Shown here: positions 1 to 8,507 of the stretch, piece by piece | Layout of the letters: each line of letters starts with the position of its first letter | Position numbering within the stretch: position 1 is the stretch's first letter | Assembly: GCF_030813715.1 (NCBI RefSeq) | Contig: NZ_JAUSUZ010000001.1 | Span: forward strand, 868,001-932,000 | DNA length: 64,000 nt | Direction: 5' to 3' | Source of the DNA: Catenuloplanes indicus | GTDB taxonomy: Bacteria > Actinomycetota > Actinomycetes > Mycobacteriales > Micromonosporaceae | Notes under the pieces: model-generated | Told to the model about the DNA's origin: nothing | What the model saw: the letters and a program-made list of their open reading frames with translations, nothing else | The model's database searches: none | Made by a program: the position numbers and the translations under genes

Positions 1-933
1 GCCTCGGTGCTGCCGTTCGGCGAGGCGGTCAAGAACACGGTCAACGGCATCCCGGCCGGCATCAACGAGGGCGACTGGTCCGACCTCTACTCCGCGGGCG
101 CGGACCTGCTCGGCAACGCGGTCTCGATCTACATGGACCCGCTGAACTGGCTGATCTCGGCCGGACTGACGTTCCTGATCGACTTCGTCCAGCCGCTGGA
201 GGACCTGCTCAGTCTCGTCACCGGCAACGCCGAGCGGATCGAGCCGTACGCGGCGAAATGGGAACAGCTCGGCGCCGCGCTCGTCCCGCTGGCCGCCGCG
301 GCCCGGCAGGCCGCGGACGACGACCTGATCGAGTGGCAGGGCAAGGACGCGGACGCGGCCAAGGCCCGGCTGCACCAGTTCGCCGAGGCGGTCGAGGCGA
401 CCGGCGGCGAGGCCTCGTCGATCAACGGCATCCTCACGCTCTTCTCCAAGATCATGGGTGCGGCGCAGCAGCTGATCATCGGCATCATCGCCACGCTGAT
501 CGAGTGGATGATCATCGAGTGGGGTCTCGCGATGGCCGCCGCGGTGCCGACCGCCGGTGCGTCCGTCGCGGCCGCCGGTGCCGCCACCGCGGTGCAGGCC
601 ACCGTCGCGACCAGCCGCGCGGTCCGGATCATCGACAGGGTCGTCTCGCTGCTGCACAAGATGGGCGCGGTCCTGCAGAAGGTGCTGCCCGCGATGCTGA
701 AGGCCCGGGTCGGCGAGAGCGTGCTCCAGTTCACCGCGGCCGGGCTCGGGCACGCCGCACCGGCCACGCTGTCCACCGTCGCCCGGATCGCCGGTGACGT
801 GGCCAGCGACCCGGCCAGCTACGTCGGCCCGTTCGTCAACAACGTCGGCACCGGCGTCTACAAGAACGCGGAGGCCGGCGGGCCGGACATGTCGGAAGCC
901 GAGATCGAGGCGGCGCTGGACGTGACGAAGTGA
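1..933 (+). CDS. WXG100-like / ESX-type secretion-associated protein, 5' end outside window
   Basis: The frame is open from the first base, so the true start may lie upstream; the first in-window start is GTG at 7 (308 aa). The protein is mostly helical. An IEWQG segment near residues 107-111 gives a W-x-G turn between two alpha-helical stretches, as in WXG100/ESX-secreted proteins. Hydrophobic Ala/Ile-rich helices follow at about 150-215 (IIGIIATLIEWMIIEW and an Ala-rich run), which could be membrane-inserting. The stop overlaps the GTG of the next gene by 4 bp, so the two are translationally coupled. Role inferred: substrate or structural partner of a type VII-like system. No toxin domain is visible. 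Family call moderate; exact function unknown. Confidence 0.6.
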   Translation, partial: ASVLPFGEAVKNTVNGIPAGINEGDWSDLYSAGADLLGNAVSIYMDPLNWLISAGLTFLIDFVQPLEDLLSLVTGNAERIEPYAAKWEQLGAALVPLAAAARQAADDDLIEWQGKDADAAKARLHQFAEAVEATGGEASSINGILTLFSKIMGAAQQLIIGIIATLIEWMIIEWGLAMAAAVPTAGASVAAAGAATAVQATVATSRAVRIIDRVVSLLHKMGAVLQKVLPAMLKARVGESVLQFTAAGLGHAAPATLSTVARIAGDVASDPASYVGPFVNNVGTGVYKNAEAGGPDMSEAEIEAALDVTK

Positions 934-1985
934 ACCCGTTCGAGGCACCGAGGCCGTTCCCCGGCGCACCCGTCCTGCCCTGGCCGGAACGCACGCCGCC
1001 ACCACCGCTGCCACCGGGCACGGCCGGGATCGCGGTCCGGGTCCGGCGTGCCCGCTTCGACTCGCCGAACTTCCGCAGGTCCCGCGCGATCGGCCTCGAC
1101 GACCGCCCGCTGTGGCACGGCCTCGACCGCGCCGTCGTCGTGACCGCACCGGGCGAGCACCTGGTCGAGGTCCGGGACGAGACCGGCGCGGAGTCCGTCC
1201 GCCGGGTCCGCGCCACCGCGGGTGAGATCACCGAGTGGCACATGTGGAGCCCGGCCAGCTACGGCCGGGTGCCCGGCATGCTGGTCCCGGCCGGCAGCCC
1301 GCGCCGCCGCCCCGGTCCCGGCATCTGGCCGATCCTGCTCGCCCCGGCGCTGCTGGCCGCCGGTCCGCTGCTGCTGGCGCCGGAGAGCCGGGCCGGGCGC
1401 ATCGCGATGCTGATCTACATGCTGCTCGTCATGCCGCTGACGATCCTCGCGTACAGCCGGGTGAAGGGCGTGATCGACCGCCGGTACCGGGTCGCGATGT
1501 CCACCGAGGCCCGGGCGGAGCCGTCCGACGTCATGTTCCTGGCGCACGGCGACGTCCCGCCCGGGCTGGCCGGCGCCGCCCACGGCGTCCTGCTGCTCAC
1601 CGGCGACACCACGCTCGAGTACACCCGGGACGGGCGGGAGATCGCCGTACGCCCGGTCACCGACCCGCACGCGTGGATCCGGTGGCCCGCGCTCCGCATC
1701 GACGGCGCGGACCGCCCGTTCGCCTGGCACAACTGGGCGTACCGCCTGCCGCCGGGCCCGCACGAGCTGCTGGTGACGCCGCGGCCACCGGCCGGCGCCG
1801 GGGACCAGGCCCGGATCACCACCACGCCGGTACGCGTCCGCGTCGACATCCGGCCCGGCGAGACCACGCACCTGCGCCTCACCGTGCACGCGACCGTCAC
1901 CGTCGTCTCCGCCGCACCGTCCCCGGGCGCCGCCACGTCGCTCACCTCGTTCACCGCCACGGTCGAGCCGGCCCCGCAACGCTGA
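930..1985 (+). CDS. Uncharacterised two-TM membrane protein coupled to the WXG-like gene
   Basis: This protein has 351 aa and starts with GTG inside the previous gene's stop (GTGA overlap). The N-terminus is proline-rich (PWPERTPPPPLPPG). A beta-rich segment follows at about 30-115. Two adjacent hydrophobic helices lie at about 131-150 (IWPILLAPALLAAG) and 157-177 (MLIYMLLVMPLTILAY). A second beta-rich extracytoplasmic or cytoplasmic part then runs to the end. Both soluble parts contain similar strings (GEHLVEVRDE and GPHELLVTPR, each followed by a VR..G.ITE/TTHL stretch), which suggests a duplicated beta domain either side of the membrane hairpin. I do not recognise the family. Coupling suggests that it works with the WXG-like protein. 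Confidence 0.7.
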   Translation: MNPFEAPRPFPGAPVLPWPERTPPPPLPPGTAGIAVRVRRARFDSPNFRRSRAIGLDDRPLWHGLDRAVVVTAPGEHLVEVRDETGAESVRRVRATAGEITEWHMWSPASYGRVPGMLVPAGSPRRRPGPGIWPILLAPALLAAGPLLLAPESRAGRIAMLIYMLLVMPLTILAYSRVKGVIDRRYRVAMSTEARAEPSDVMFLAHGDVPPGLAGAAHGVLLLTGDTTLEYTRDGREIAVRPVTDPHAWIRWPALRIDGADRPFAWHNWAYRLPPGPHELLVTPRPPAGAGDQARITTTPVRVRVDIRPGETTHLRLTVHATVTVVSAAPSPGAATSLTSFTATVEPAPQR

Positions 1986-2024
1986 GCGCCGGCGTGGCCG
2001 GCCCGCACCGGCGTTCCCGGAGCG

Positions 2025-2909
2025 CTACGGCGTACCGGCGGAAGGGTTCGATCGTGCATCGGATCCGGTCACGATGTCGAGGGTGCGGGCGCGGTCGCCG
2101 AGCGGCATGAGGACCACGTCGGTGGCGCCGGCGTCGCGAAGCCGGTCGATGGCGGCCGCGATCGACGACTCGTCGCCGACGGCCACGGTGTCGGTGACGC
2201 CGGTCAGGCCGGCGCGGCGCAGCGAGGCGGTGTAGGCGGGCAGTTCGCCGGCGGCGCCGAAGTCGCGGGCGATCCGCTCGCGGGCCGCGTCCGGATCGGT
2301 GGTCAGCGCGGTGACCAGGCTGACCACGATGCGGGCACCCGGCGGCTGGCTGGGTACCAGGCGCTCGGCGACGATCTCCGGCGTGACCCAGGTGGCGACG
2401 ACGCCGTCGGCCAGGTCGTGGGCGAGGCGAAGCATCTTCGGGCCGAGCGCGGCCAGCAGGACCGGTGGTGCGGGCGCGGTGACGTCGAGTGCGGTGTCGA
2501 CGGTGAGGAACTCGCCGGTGAGCCGGGCGGGCTCGCCGTGCAGCAGCGGGCGGAGCGCGGTCAAATACTCGCGGGTGTGCCGCAGCGGCGAGGCGTAGGA
2601 GAGGCCGAGCGCACGCTCGACGTACCAGGCATGGCCGGGGCCGACGCCGAGCATCAGCCCGCCGCCGGCGGCCTGGAGCGTGAGCGCCTCCGACGCCATG
2701 GTCACCGGGTGCCGCGGGTAGGTGAGCACGACCGCGGTGCCGATCTCGGCCGGCCGCTCGCGGAGGCCGGCCAGCAGCGTGAGCGGGTCCCAGCCACCGG
2801 CCATCTGGTTGGTCCAGAAACTGTCCAGGCCGCGCCGGGCGGCGTCGGCCGCGGCGGCCACCGTGTCGGCGGGCGTCGCGGCGTGCAGAAGGGCGGTTCC
2901 GATGCGCAT
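2025..2909 (-). CDS. Luciferase-like (F420/flavin-dependent) monooxygenase
   Basis: This 294-aa protein starts at ATG 2909 (MRIGTALLHA). It is a bacterial-luciferase-like TIM barrel: a GLDSFWTNQ segment near residue 30, then LGVGPGHAWYVE near 105, and ADGVVATWVTPE near 180. The glycine-rich LGVGPG turn is typical of LLM-class F420-dependent oxidoreductases. A much longer minus-strand frame extends upstream but crosses the divergent lysR gene, so the ATG at 2909 is taken as the start. It is divergently transcribed from a LysR regulator across 84 bp that contain a LysR box, so it is the probable target. Substrate unknown. F420 rather than FMN is inferred from the actinobacterial context. Confidence 0.85.
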   Translation of the reverse strand: MRIGTALLHAATPADTVAAAADAARRGLDSFWTNQMAGGWDPLTLLAGLRERPAEIGTAVVLTYPRHPVTMASEALTLQAAGGGLMLGVGPGHAWYVERALGLSYASPLRHTREYLTALRPLLHGEPARLTGEFLTVDTALDVTAPAPPVLLAALGPKMLRLAHDLADGVVATWVTPEIVAERLVPSQPPGARIVVSLVTALTTDPDAARERIARDFGAAGELPAYTASLRRAGLTGVTDTVAVGDESSIAAAIDRLRDAGATDVVLMPLGDRARTLDIVTGSDARSNPSAGTP

Positions 2910-2966
2910 TAGGCCATTCCAGCCGCTCGCGGCCGCCGGATCGATGGCCGGCCTTACTCGGCAGCG

Positions 2967-2981
2967 ATCATTTTCTGTGAT
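2967..2981. promoter_or_regulatory. Putative LysR-type box (ATC-N9-GAT, T-N11-A)
   Basis: The sequence ATCA-N7-TGAT forms a perfect dyad with the classic T-N11-A geometry (T at 2968, A at 2980). It lies in the 84-bp divergent gap, 13 bp before the lysR GTG and 58 bp from the monooxygenase ATG. It is the only such dyad I found in the gap. Use as the LysR operator is inferred. Confidence 0.65.
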
Positions 2982-2993
2982 AGATGAGGTGGG

Positions 2994-3854
2994 GTGGAAC
3001 TGAAGACGCTGCGCTACTTCGTGACCGTCGCCGAGGAGCTGCACTTCGGGCGCGCGGCGGAACGGCTGCACATCGTCCAGCCCGCGGTCAGCCAGCAGAT
3101 CACCCGGCTGGAACGCGAACTCGGCGTACGGCTGCTCGACCGCACGTCCCGGCGGGTCGCGCTCACCCCGGCCGGCCTGCGCGTGCTGGACGCCGCCCGG
3201 GAGACGCTGGCCGCCGCGGCCCGGGTGCGGGTGGTGGCCGGCGAGCGGGCCGCCGCACTCCGGATCGGCGTCGAGTCGTGCGTCACCGACCGGCTCGACC
3301 GGGCCCTCACCCGGCTGCGCGACGGACCCCGGCCGGCCGACCCGGTGCTGATCGACCTCCCGGAGGCCGCCCGGCTGGACGCGGTCCGCGACGGAGAACT
3401 CGACCTGGCACTCGTGCGCGGCACCACCACCCCGGCGGGTACGGCCGTGGTGCACACCTGGCCGGACCCGCTGCACGCGATCGTGGCCCGGGAGCACCCG
3501 GCGGCCGGGCGTGCCGCGGTCGACGTCCGGGACCTCGACCCGGACGGGCTGCGGCTGCCGGACCGGCGGCACGACCCGTCGCTGTTCGACGCGATCGTGG
3601 CGGCGCTGCCGGTGACGCCGGTGCGGCCACCGGCCGGGGATCCGGTGCACGTGCTGTTCGAGGTCGCCGGTGACCCTCGGCTCTGGACGGTGCTGCCGGC
3701 CGAACGGGCCGCCGGGGCGCGGTCGGCCCGGATCCGGCAGGTGCCGATGGACCCACCGGTCACCATCGCCGGGTACGTCGTCACCTCGCACGCCACGCCA
3801 CCGTCCTGCATGTCGGCGTTCGTCGCGGCCTTCGCCGACTGCCATCCCGGTTGA
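2994..3854 (+). CDS. LysR-family transcriptional regulator
   Basis: This 286-aa protein begins with GTG ([25 protein letters not shown]). The N-terminal winged helix (about 1-62) is canonical: [19 protein letters not shown] followed by [16 protein letters not shown]. The rest is a periplasmic-binding-like effector domain; ALRIGVESC opens the first subdomain. It is divergent from the luciferase-like monooxygenase and should control that gene and itself through the box between them. The effector domain gives no clear ligand hint. Confidence 0.92.
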   Translation: MELKTLRYFVTVAEELHFGRAAERLHIVQPAVSQQITRLERELGVRLLDRTSRRVALTPAGLRVLDAARETLAAAARVRVVAGERAAALRIGVESCVTDRLDRALTRLRDGPRPADPVLIDLPEAARLDAVRDGELDLALVRGTTTPAGTAVVHTWPDPLHAIVAREHPAAGRAAVDVRDLDPDGLRLPDRRHDPSLFDAIVAALPVTPVRPPAGDPVHVLFEVAGDPRLWTVLPAERAAGARSARIRQVPMDPPVTIAGYVVTSHATPPSCMSAFVAAFADCHPG

Positions 3855-4020
3855 CAGGCTGGCCCGCAGGTCATGAGTGCCGGCGCGCAGCCCCGGCTCG
3901 CCGGCCGGCCCCCTCGTCCCGCGGTCGGGGTGCCCCGGGTGATGACCGGGCGCGGCGTGGTCGCGGCGGGCGGCACCGCGAACCGGAGGCACGGCGCTTC
4001 TACCCCCTCGCGCTCGGCGC

Positions 4021-4110
4021 GCGACCTCGCGCGACCCGGCCCCGCAAGCCTCGGCGCCGCACGACCTGGCGCCACGCGACCCGGCGCCGCATCACCCGGC
4101 GCCGCACGAC
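4021..4110. repeat. Degenerate 15-bp tandem repeat, six units
   Basis: Six consecutive 15-bp units run from 4021 to 4110. The last four (4051, 4066, 4081, 4096) are close to CCGGCGCCGCACGAC; the first two are more diverged. The array sits in the 310-bp gap between lysR (stop 3854) and the minus-strand gene ending at 4165. A plus-strand frame across it would give PGAAR-like pentapeptides, but that frame has no ribosome-binding site or recognisable domain. The rest of the gap (3855-4020 and 4111-4164) shows nothing else. Confidence 0.75.
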
Positions 4111-4164
4111 CCCCGGCCCCGTGCGGCGCGCGGCGATCCGTGCGACCGGCGCGGCGTGACGGGG

Positions 4165-5469
4165 TCAGACGCTGAGTTCGACGAGGACGGCGTCCTCGAC
4201 CGTGACGCGGTAGGCGCCCTTGCCGCCGAGCTGGAACGTGACCTCGCCGGTCGCCTGGCTGGTCGCGGCCGCGGTGAACGTGTAGCTCAGCCGGCAGGGC
4301 ACCGGCCCGACCGGCACGTTCCTGGTGAGGGACTCGCGGTACTCCGGTGATTCGTTGTCCTGGATGCGGCGCAGGATGTCCCTCCGGCGGTCGCCGGACA
4401 CCGTGAAGTCGAACCGGTACCGGTGATCCTTGATGATCGTGATGCCGCTCCGGATTCCCATCAGGTCGGACGGCGTGACGGAATCCGCGGGCACGGCGGC
4501 CACGAAACCGGTGTCGGTGGGCGACAGGTCGAGGTGTGGATTGTTCGGCCACCAGTTCGGCGACACCGTCTCCGGCACCCCGGGCGGCCCCATCACCATC
4601 GCGCCGGACGGCTTCGCCGCGCCGGGCGGCAAACACGCCGGCCTGACCGGGCCCGCCTGGTCGGTTGCGGTCGCCGGAGCCGTCGCGCTCGCCGGGATAT
4701 CGCTCGCGCCGCGAACGGTCCGCGGCTCCGCCAGCCGGGAGCCGGTCACGCCCACGACCACCCCCGTCGCGAAGATCGCCACCAGCGCGGCCCACGACGC
4801 CGGCCCGGGCCGCAGCCGCGCCCACCGCGACGACGCTCCGGACCCCGGCGGATCCGGCGGCCTCGCGGCTATCGGAACCATGACATACCGCGAGCCGGCG
4901 CTCAGCCCTTCGGAGTCCCACCCCGCGGCGCCCGGCCCGGCCGCGCCGAGCCCATCCGCGTCCAGCTCTTCCGCGTCCACGCCGTGCTGGCCCCGCCCGT
5001 GCGCGCCCCATGGAAGCAGCGCGGCGGCCGGGCGCGGGACCGGCAGGAGATCCGGTGCCCGCCGGTCCGCCTCGTGCGCGGCCGCCAGCAGCGCGTTCAG
5101 GTAGTCGACCGCCACGGTCAGCCGCCGGGCGTCATCGGCGCCGAACGGCACGCCGGCGATCCGGTGCGAGGCCCGCGCCACCGCCACCACAGTCACCGGA
5201 TCGGTGAGATGCCGCAGGTCACCGGCCAGCACACCGGCCACGTCGTCCTTGTCGACGGCCCGGCCGGGCGCCATCCGGTAGGTGCGGATCACCTCGGCCA
5301 GGTGCCGCAGCGACGCGGCCCGGCGCCGCCGGCGCGGCGGCGGTGATCCGCGGGGCGGCGAGTAGGTGCCGTCCCGGCCGGCCCGCGCCGCGGCCGCGTT
5401 CACCGCCGAGGCGATCAGCGCGGCCGCGTCGTCGACCTGCTTCCACCACGGTGCCGGTCGTGCCGCCAC
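4165..5469 (-). CDS. Membrane-anchored protein with cytoplasmic helical domain, function unknown
   Basis: This 434-aa protein starts with GTG at 5469, preceded by a good GAGGGGG ribosome-binding site. Residues 1-130 are helical ([47 protein letters not shown]) and may be a small helix-turn-helix-like or interaction domain. An Ala/Gly-rich linker follows, then one transmembrane helix at about 223-243 ([17 protein letters not shown]), and a C-terminal exported domain of about 190 aa ending in beta-like segments ([15 protein letters not shown]). The in-out topology resembles actinobacterial one-pass sensor proteins, but I do not recognise the family. It has no close operon partner. Confidence 0.7.
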   Translation of the reverse strand: MAARPAPWWKQVDDAAALIASAVNAAAARAGRDGTYSPPRGSPPPRRRRRAASLRHLAEVIRTYRMAPGRAVDKDDVAGVLAGDLRHLTDPVTVVAVARASHRIAGVPFGADDARRLTVAVDYLNALLAAAHEADRRAPDLLPVPRPAAALLPWGAHGRGQHGVDAEELDADGLGAAGPGAAGWDSEGLSAGSRYVMVPIAARPPDPPGSGASSRWARLRPGPASWAALVAIFATGVVVGVTGSRLAEPRTVRGASDIPASATAPATATDQAGPVRPACLPPGAAKPSGAMVMGPPGVPETVSPNWWPNNPHLDLSPTDTGFVAAVPADSVTPSDLMGIRSGITIIKDHRYRFDFTVSGDRRRDILRRIQDNESPEYRESLTRNVPVGPVPCRLSYTFTAAATSQATGEVTFQLGGKGAYRVTVEDAVLVELSV

Positions 5470-5607
5470 GGGCGCCCCCTCACATCGGCCGACGTGATTA
5501 TATTTCAGGCACGCCGGCCCGGTCCGGATCGATCACCAGCAACCAACCTCCACGAAGCCGGCCAGACAGGCCGGCGCGATATGTGGCCCAGCCCACTGAA
5601 CCCTCAC

Positions 5608-5635
5608 GGAAACGTACGACCGCACGTACGTTTCC
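5608..5635. promoter_or_regulatory. Perfect 11-bp inverted repeat, 6-bp spacer
   Basis: GGAAACGTACG, six bases, then CGTACGTTTCC. The dyad is perfect over 22 paired bases and lies 4 bp before the possible start of a small ORF at 5640 and 118 bp before the P-loop gene. No T-run follows on either strand, so an operator is more likely than a terminator. The rest of the 5470-5752 gap shows nothing else recognisable. Confidence 0.55.
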
Positions 5636-5639
5636 CCTC

Positions 5640-5756
5640 GTGAACCGCGCCGATACGCCGCTGATCAGCTGCCGCCACGTCGCCGGTGGGCCCGCCGAGG
5701 AGGCCGACCGGGTGGTCGCCCGCATCATGCCCACCCGGTTCACCGTGCGCCGATGA
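5640..5756 (+). CDS. Possible 38-aa leader ORF coupled to the P-loop gene
   Basis: GTG at 5640 opens a 38-codon frame (VNRADTPLISCRHVAGG...) whose TGA (5754-5756) overlaps the ATG of the next gene as ATGA, the usual sign of translational coupling. Codons are G/C-ending as in genes. It starts directly after the inverted repeat at 5608-5635. Upstream there is only a weak ribosome-binding site. It could be a real small protein, a leader peptide or a remnant of a longer gene. Confidence 0.3.
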   Translation: MNRADTPLISCRHVAGGPAEEADRVVARIMPTRFTVRR

Positions 5757-6412
5757 CCATGGACCAGCGCCCCGGCGCCGCACCACCCGCCCGGACGGCC
5801 GTGCGCCCGGATCACCGGATCGGCGCCGCGCCGCGCGGCGGGACCGCCGTGGACCGGGCGAGTGCGCACGCCGGCGGCCTCGTCGCATGGGTGCGCAGCC
5901 TGCCGGCGACCGCCGGCCGTACTCGCGTGGTGTGCGTCGAAGGGCGGTCCGGCGCCGGGAAGACCGGCCTGGCCGGCGCGCTCGCGGCGGATCTCGGCGC
6001 GACGCTGATCCGGATGGACGACCTCTACCCCGGCTGGGACGGGCTGCTCGGCGGCGTCGACGCGCTGCGGGAGTGGATCCTGGCGCCGCTCGCGGCCGGG
6101 CAGCCGGCCCGGTGGCGGCGCTGGGACTGGGCGGCGGGCGCGTACCGCGACTGGGAGCCGCTGCACGCCGGTGACGACCTGGTCGTCGAGGGTGTCGGTT
6201 GCGGGGCGGGCGCGCTCCGGCCGTACCGCAGCGGCCTGGTCTGGATCGAGGTGCCCGAAGCGGAACGCAAGCGGCGGGCGCTGGCCCGCGACGGCGAGAC
6301 CTACGCTCCGCACTGGGAGCGGTGGGCACGCCAGGAGGACGCGTTCTACGCCGCGAATCAGGTCCGCGAACACGCGGATAAGATCATTGACAATTCCGGG
6401 GGTACGGCATGA
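5753..6412 (+). CDS. Uridine-kinase-like P-loop NTPase
   Basis: This 219-aa protein has a Walker A motif GRSGAGKTG at about residues 64-72 and an acidic RMDDLYPGWDGL segment at about 87-98, the layout of small nucleoside/uridine-kinase-like P-loop enzymes. A later VWIEVPEAERKRRALARDGE matches the lid region. The first 40 residues are low-complexity and may be untranslated: a start near 5850 (VDRASAHAGG) is possible, but ATG 5753 overlaps the preceding small ORF and is kept. Substrate cannot be told from the sequence. Confidence 0.75.
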   Translation: MTMDQRPGAAPPARTAVRPDHRIGAAPRGGTAVDRASAHAGGLVAWVRSLPATAGRTRVVCVEGRSGAGKTGLAGALAADLGATLIRMDDLYPGWDGLLGGVDALREWILAPLAAGQPARWRRWDWAAGAYRDWEPLHAGDDLVVEGVGCGAGALRPYRSGLVWIEVPEAERKRRALARDGETYAPHWERWARQEDAFYAANQVREHADKIIDNSGGTA

Positions 6413-6728
6413 GCAGGCAGGTACGACCGGACGGTCTCCGGCAGTGCACCGTCGGGCACACCGCGACCGGATCGGGGCGGCACCCGGACTCGCAGGCGCA
6501 CCGCCACCGGCGTCCCTCCTGATGGGTGGACGCGCGGCCCGGCCGGCACCTGCCGCCGCTCCTGGCCCGGCCGCCGCCTGGCGGCGACCCACGTCCGTTC
6601 CGCACGGCGACGTCTTCGGCACCGGAATCGGCGTGGCCGGACGGGGCCGGCCGCCGCCCCCACGGTGACGCCGTCGCCCCGCCCGGCCGGTCAGCCGTCG
6701 CGCCGCCGGGTGCGCGCCCGGCCGGTCG
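6413..6728. other. 316-bp gap, nothing recognised
   Basis: This lies between convergent genes. Frames are open on both strands only because of base composition. I see no gene-like protein, promoter or long dyad. Confidence 0.5.
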
Positions 6729-7604
6729 TCAGAGGAGCGGCTGGCCGGTGCCGAAGAGGCCGGGGAGGCCGCCGGTGTGCAGGAAGACCACGCGGTCACC
6801 GGCGCCGGACGTCGCCGCGAGCCCGGCCATCGCCCGGCCGGTGTAGATCGGGTCGAGGAACAGCCCTTCGGTGCGGGCCGCCAGCCGCAGCGCGGCTCGC
6901 ACCTCGTCCGTCACCGTGGCGTAGCCGGCACCGATCCGCTCCCGGTCGATGCGCGGCTCACCGGGATCCGCCGGCAGCAGCGCCCGTACCGCGGCGGCCG
7001 GATCGGGCAGCGCGCCGGTGTCCACACCGGCCACCCGGGCCGCGCCGAGGCCGAGCACCAGACCGGCCATCGTGGCCCCGGAGCCGACCGCGACCACCAC
7101 CCGGTCGAAGTCCACTCGCGCGGTCAGCTCGCGGGCGCACTCGGCATAGGCGTGCACGGACGTGCGCGACGACCCGCCGAACGGGATCAGGTGTGCGCCC
7201 GGCCGCGCCGCCGCCTCCGCCGCGGCGACGTCGCCGGGTGGCCGGTCACCGGCCCAGATGATCTCCGCACCGGCGAGCCGGTCCAGCAGCAGGTTGCCGG
7301 TCTCCCGGGCCGGGCCGTCGCCGGCCAGCACCAGCACGCAGCCGAGCCCGAGGCGGGCCGCCACCGCGGCGGTCGCGCGCGCGTGGTTGGACTGCGGCGC
7401 CCCGGTCGTCACCAGCGTCCGCGCGCCCGCGGCCAGTGCCTCCGCCGCGGTCCAGCGCAGCTTGCGGGCCTTGTTGCCGCCGCCACCGGCCCCGATCAGG
7501 TCGTCGCGCTTGATCCACAGCCGGTCCAGGCCGAGCGCCTCGGCCAGGCGCGGCGCGTCCTCCAGCGGCGTAGGGAACGTACCGAGGTCCAGCGGCTCGA
7601 TCAT
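6729..7604 (-). CDS. D-cysteine desulfhydrase / ACC deaminase-family PLP enzyme
   Basis: This 291-aa protein has the fold-type II PLP lysine in GGGNKARKLRW (about Lys45) and WIKRDDL just before it. TGAPQSNHARATAAVAARLG and the glycine-rich GSGATMAGLVLG phosphate loop also match the family that includes D-cysteine desulfhydrase and 1-aminocyclopropane-1-carboxylate deaminase. Start ATG 7604 gives MIEPLDLG; an in-frame ATG three codons upstream (7613) is an alternative. It should carry out PLP-dependent elimination on a small amino acid; which one is not decided by the sequence. It is divergent from the CBS gene. Confidence 0.87.
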   Translation of the reverse strand: MIEPLDLGTFPTPLEDAPRLAEALGLDRLWIKRDDLIGAGGGGNKARKLRWTAAEALAAGARTLVTTGAPQSNHARATAAVAARLGLGCVLVLAGDGPARETGNLLLDRLAGAEIIWAGDRPPGDVAAAEAAARPGAHLIPFGGSSRTSVHAYAECARELTARVDFDRVVVAVGSGATMAGLVLGLGAARVAGVDTGALPDPAAAVRALLPADPGEPRIDRERIGAGYATVTDEVRAALRLAARTEGLFLDPIYTGRAMAGLAATSGAGDRVVFLHTGGLPGLFGTGQPLL

Positions 7605-7691
7605 GACACGCATTATCACCGCCGGAGGTCTTCCGGCCCTGCCGGGCGGGACCTCAACGGCCGTACCGTCGAGGTCCTGGAGGTGGTTTCG

Positions 7692-8369
7692 ATGAGGAAC
7701 TGGCAGGTCGGCGACGTCATGACCGAGGACGTCGCGACGGTCACGGCGGACACCCCGTACCGTGCGATCGTGGATGTCCTGATGCGGCGCCGGGTGAGTG
7801 CGGTCCCGGTCGTGGACGAGATGGGCCGCGCGGTCGGCGTGGTGTCCGAGACCGATCTGCTTCACAAGATCGAATTCGCCGGTACGGACGAGGCGCCGCG
7901 GCTGTTCGAGAGCCGCCGTAACCGCCGGGCCCGCGTCAAGGCCGACGCCGTGGTCGCCGCGGACCTGATGTCCACACCGGCGAGCACCGCGCTGGCCACC
8001 ACGTCGATCACCGCCGCCGCCCGCCGGATGGACGCCGGCCGCGTCAAGCGCCTCCCGGTCGTCGACGAGCTTGGCCGCGTCATCGGCATCGTCACCCGCT
8101 CCGACCTGCTCAAGACCCACCTGCGTCCGGACGAGGCGATCCGCGTCGACATCGAGAGCGGCATCCTGCACCGCATCCTGCTGCTCGACCCCGGCACGAT
8201 CACGGTGACGGTCACGAACGGCGCGGTCACGCTGACCGGCACGACCGACCGCCGCTCCTCCGCCGACCTGGCCGCCCGCCTCACCCGCCAGGTGCCCGGC
8301 GTCGTCGAGGTCATCGACACCCTGACATTCGACTTCGACGACACGGCGATCCTCTACCCCGCGTTCTGA
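7692..8369 (+). CDS. CBS-pair and BON-domain protein
   Basis: This 225-aa protein has two CBS motifs: residues 1-60 (VGDVMTEDVATVTADTPY ... VGVVSETDLL) and 90-140 (AADLMSTPAS ... GIVTRSDLLK). A BON-like domain follows at about 150-218 (TVTVTNGAVTLTGTTDRRSS ... VPGVVEVIDTL). CBS pairs bind adenosyl nucleotides and BON domains often contact membranes or other proteins. Proteins of this build are common in actinobacterial stress and dormancy regions. ATG 7692 has GAGGTGG upstream. It is a stand-alone gene. Confidence 0.9.
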   Translation: MRNWQVGDVMTEDVATVTADTPYRAIVDVLMRRRVSAVPVVDEMGRAVGVVSETDLLHKIEFAGTDEAPRLFESRRNRRARVKADAVVAADLMSTPASTALATTSITAAARRMDAGRVKRLPVVDELGRVIGIVTRSDLLKTHLRPDEAIRVDIESGILHRILLLDPGTITVTVTNGAVTLTGTTDRRSSADLAARLTRQVPGVVEVIDTLTFDFDDTAILYPAF

Positions 8370-8507
8370 GGGCATACCGCGAGGCCGACGAGAGCGAACA
8401 GCCGCTCCGGCGCGGTGGCGGTCACGAGGCACCACCGTGGTCGATGGATACCGATGTTGAGGTCTCCCGTCTACATTGAGATTTCGACCTCGACCGCGGG
8501 GGTTCCG

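Noticed and set aside
4021-4110. CRISPR array
   Set aside because: Units are 15 bp, contiguous and without spacers; no cas genes are present.
3873-4175. 100-codon plus frame with PGAAR-like pentapeptides over the 15-bp repeat
   Set aside because: No ribosome-binding site and no gene-like sequence outside the repeat; reported as a DNA repeat instead.
3014-5011. Long minus-strand frame covering lysR and the next gene
   Set aside because: Overlaps two supported genes, has no domain and shows Arg/Gly/Ala low complexity typical of a shadow frame.
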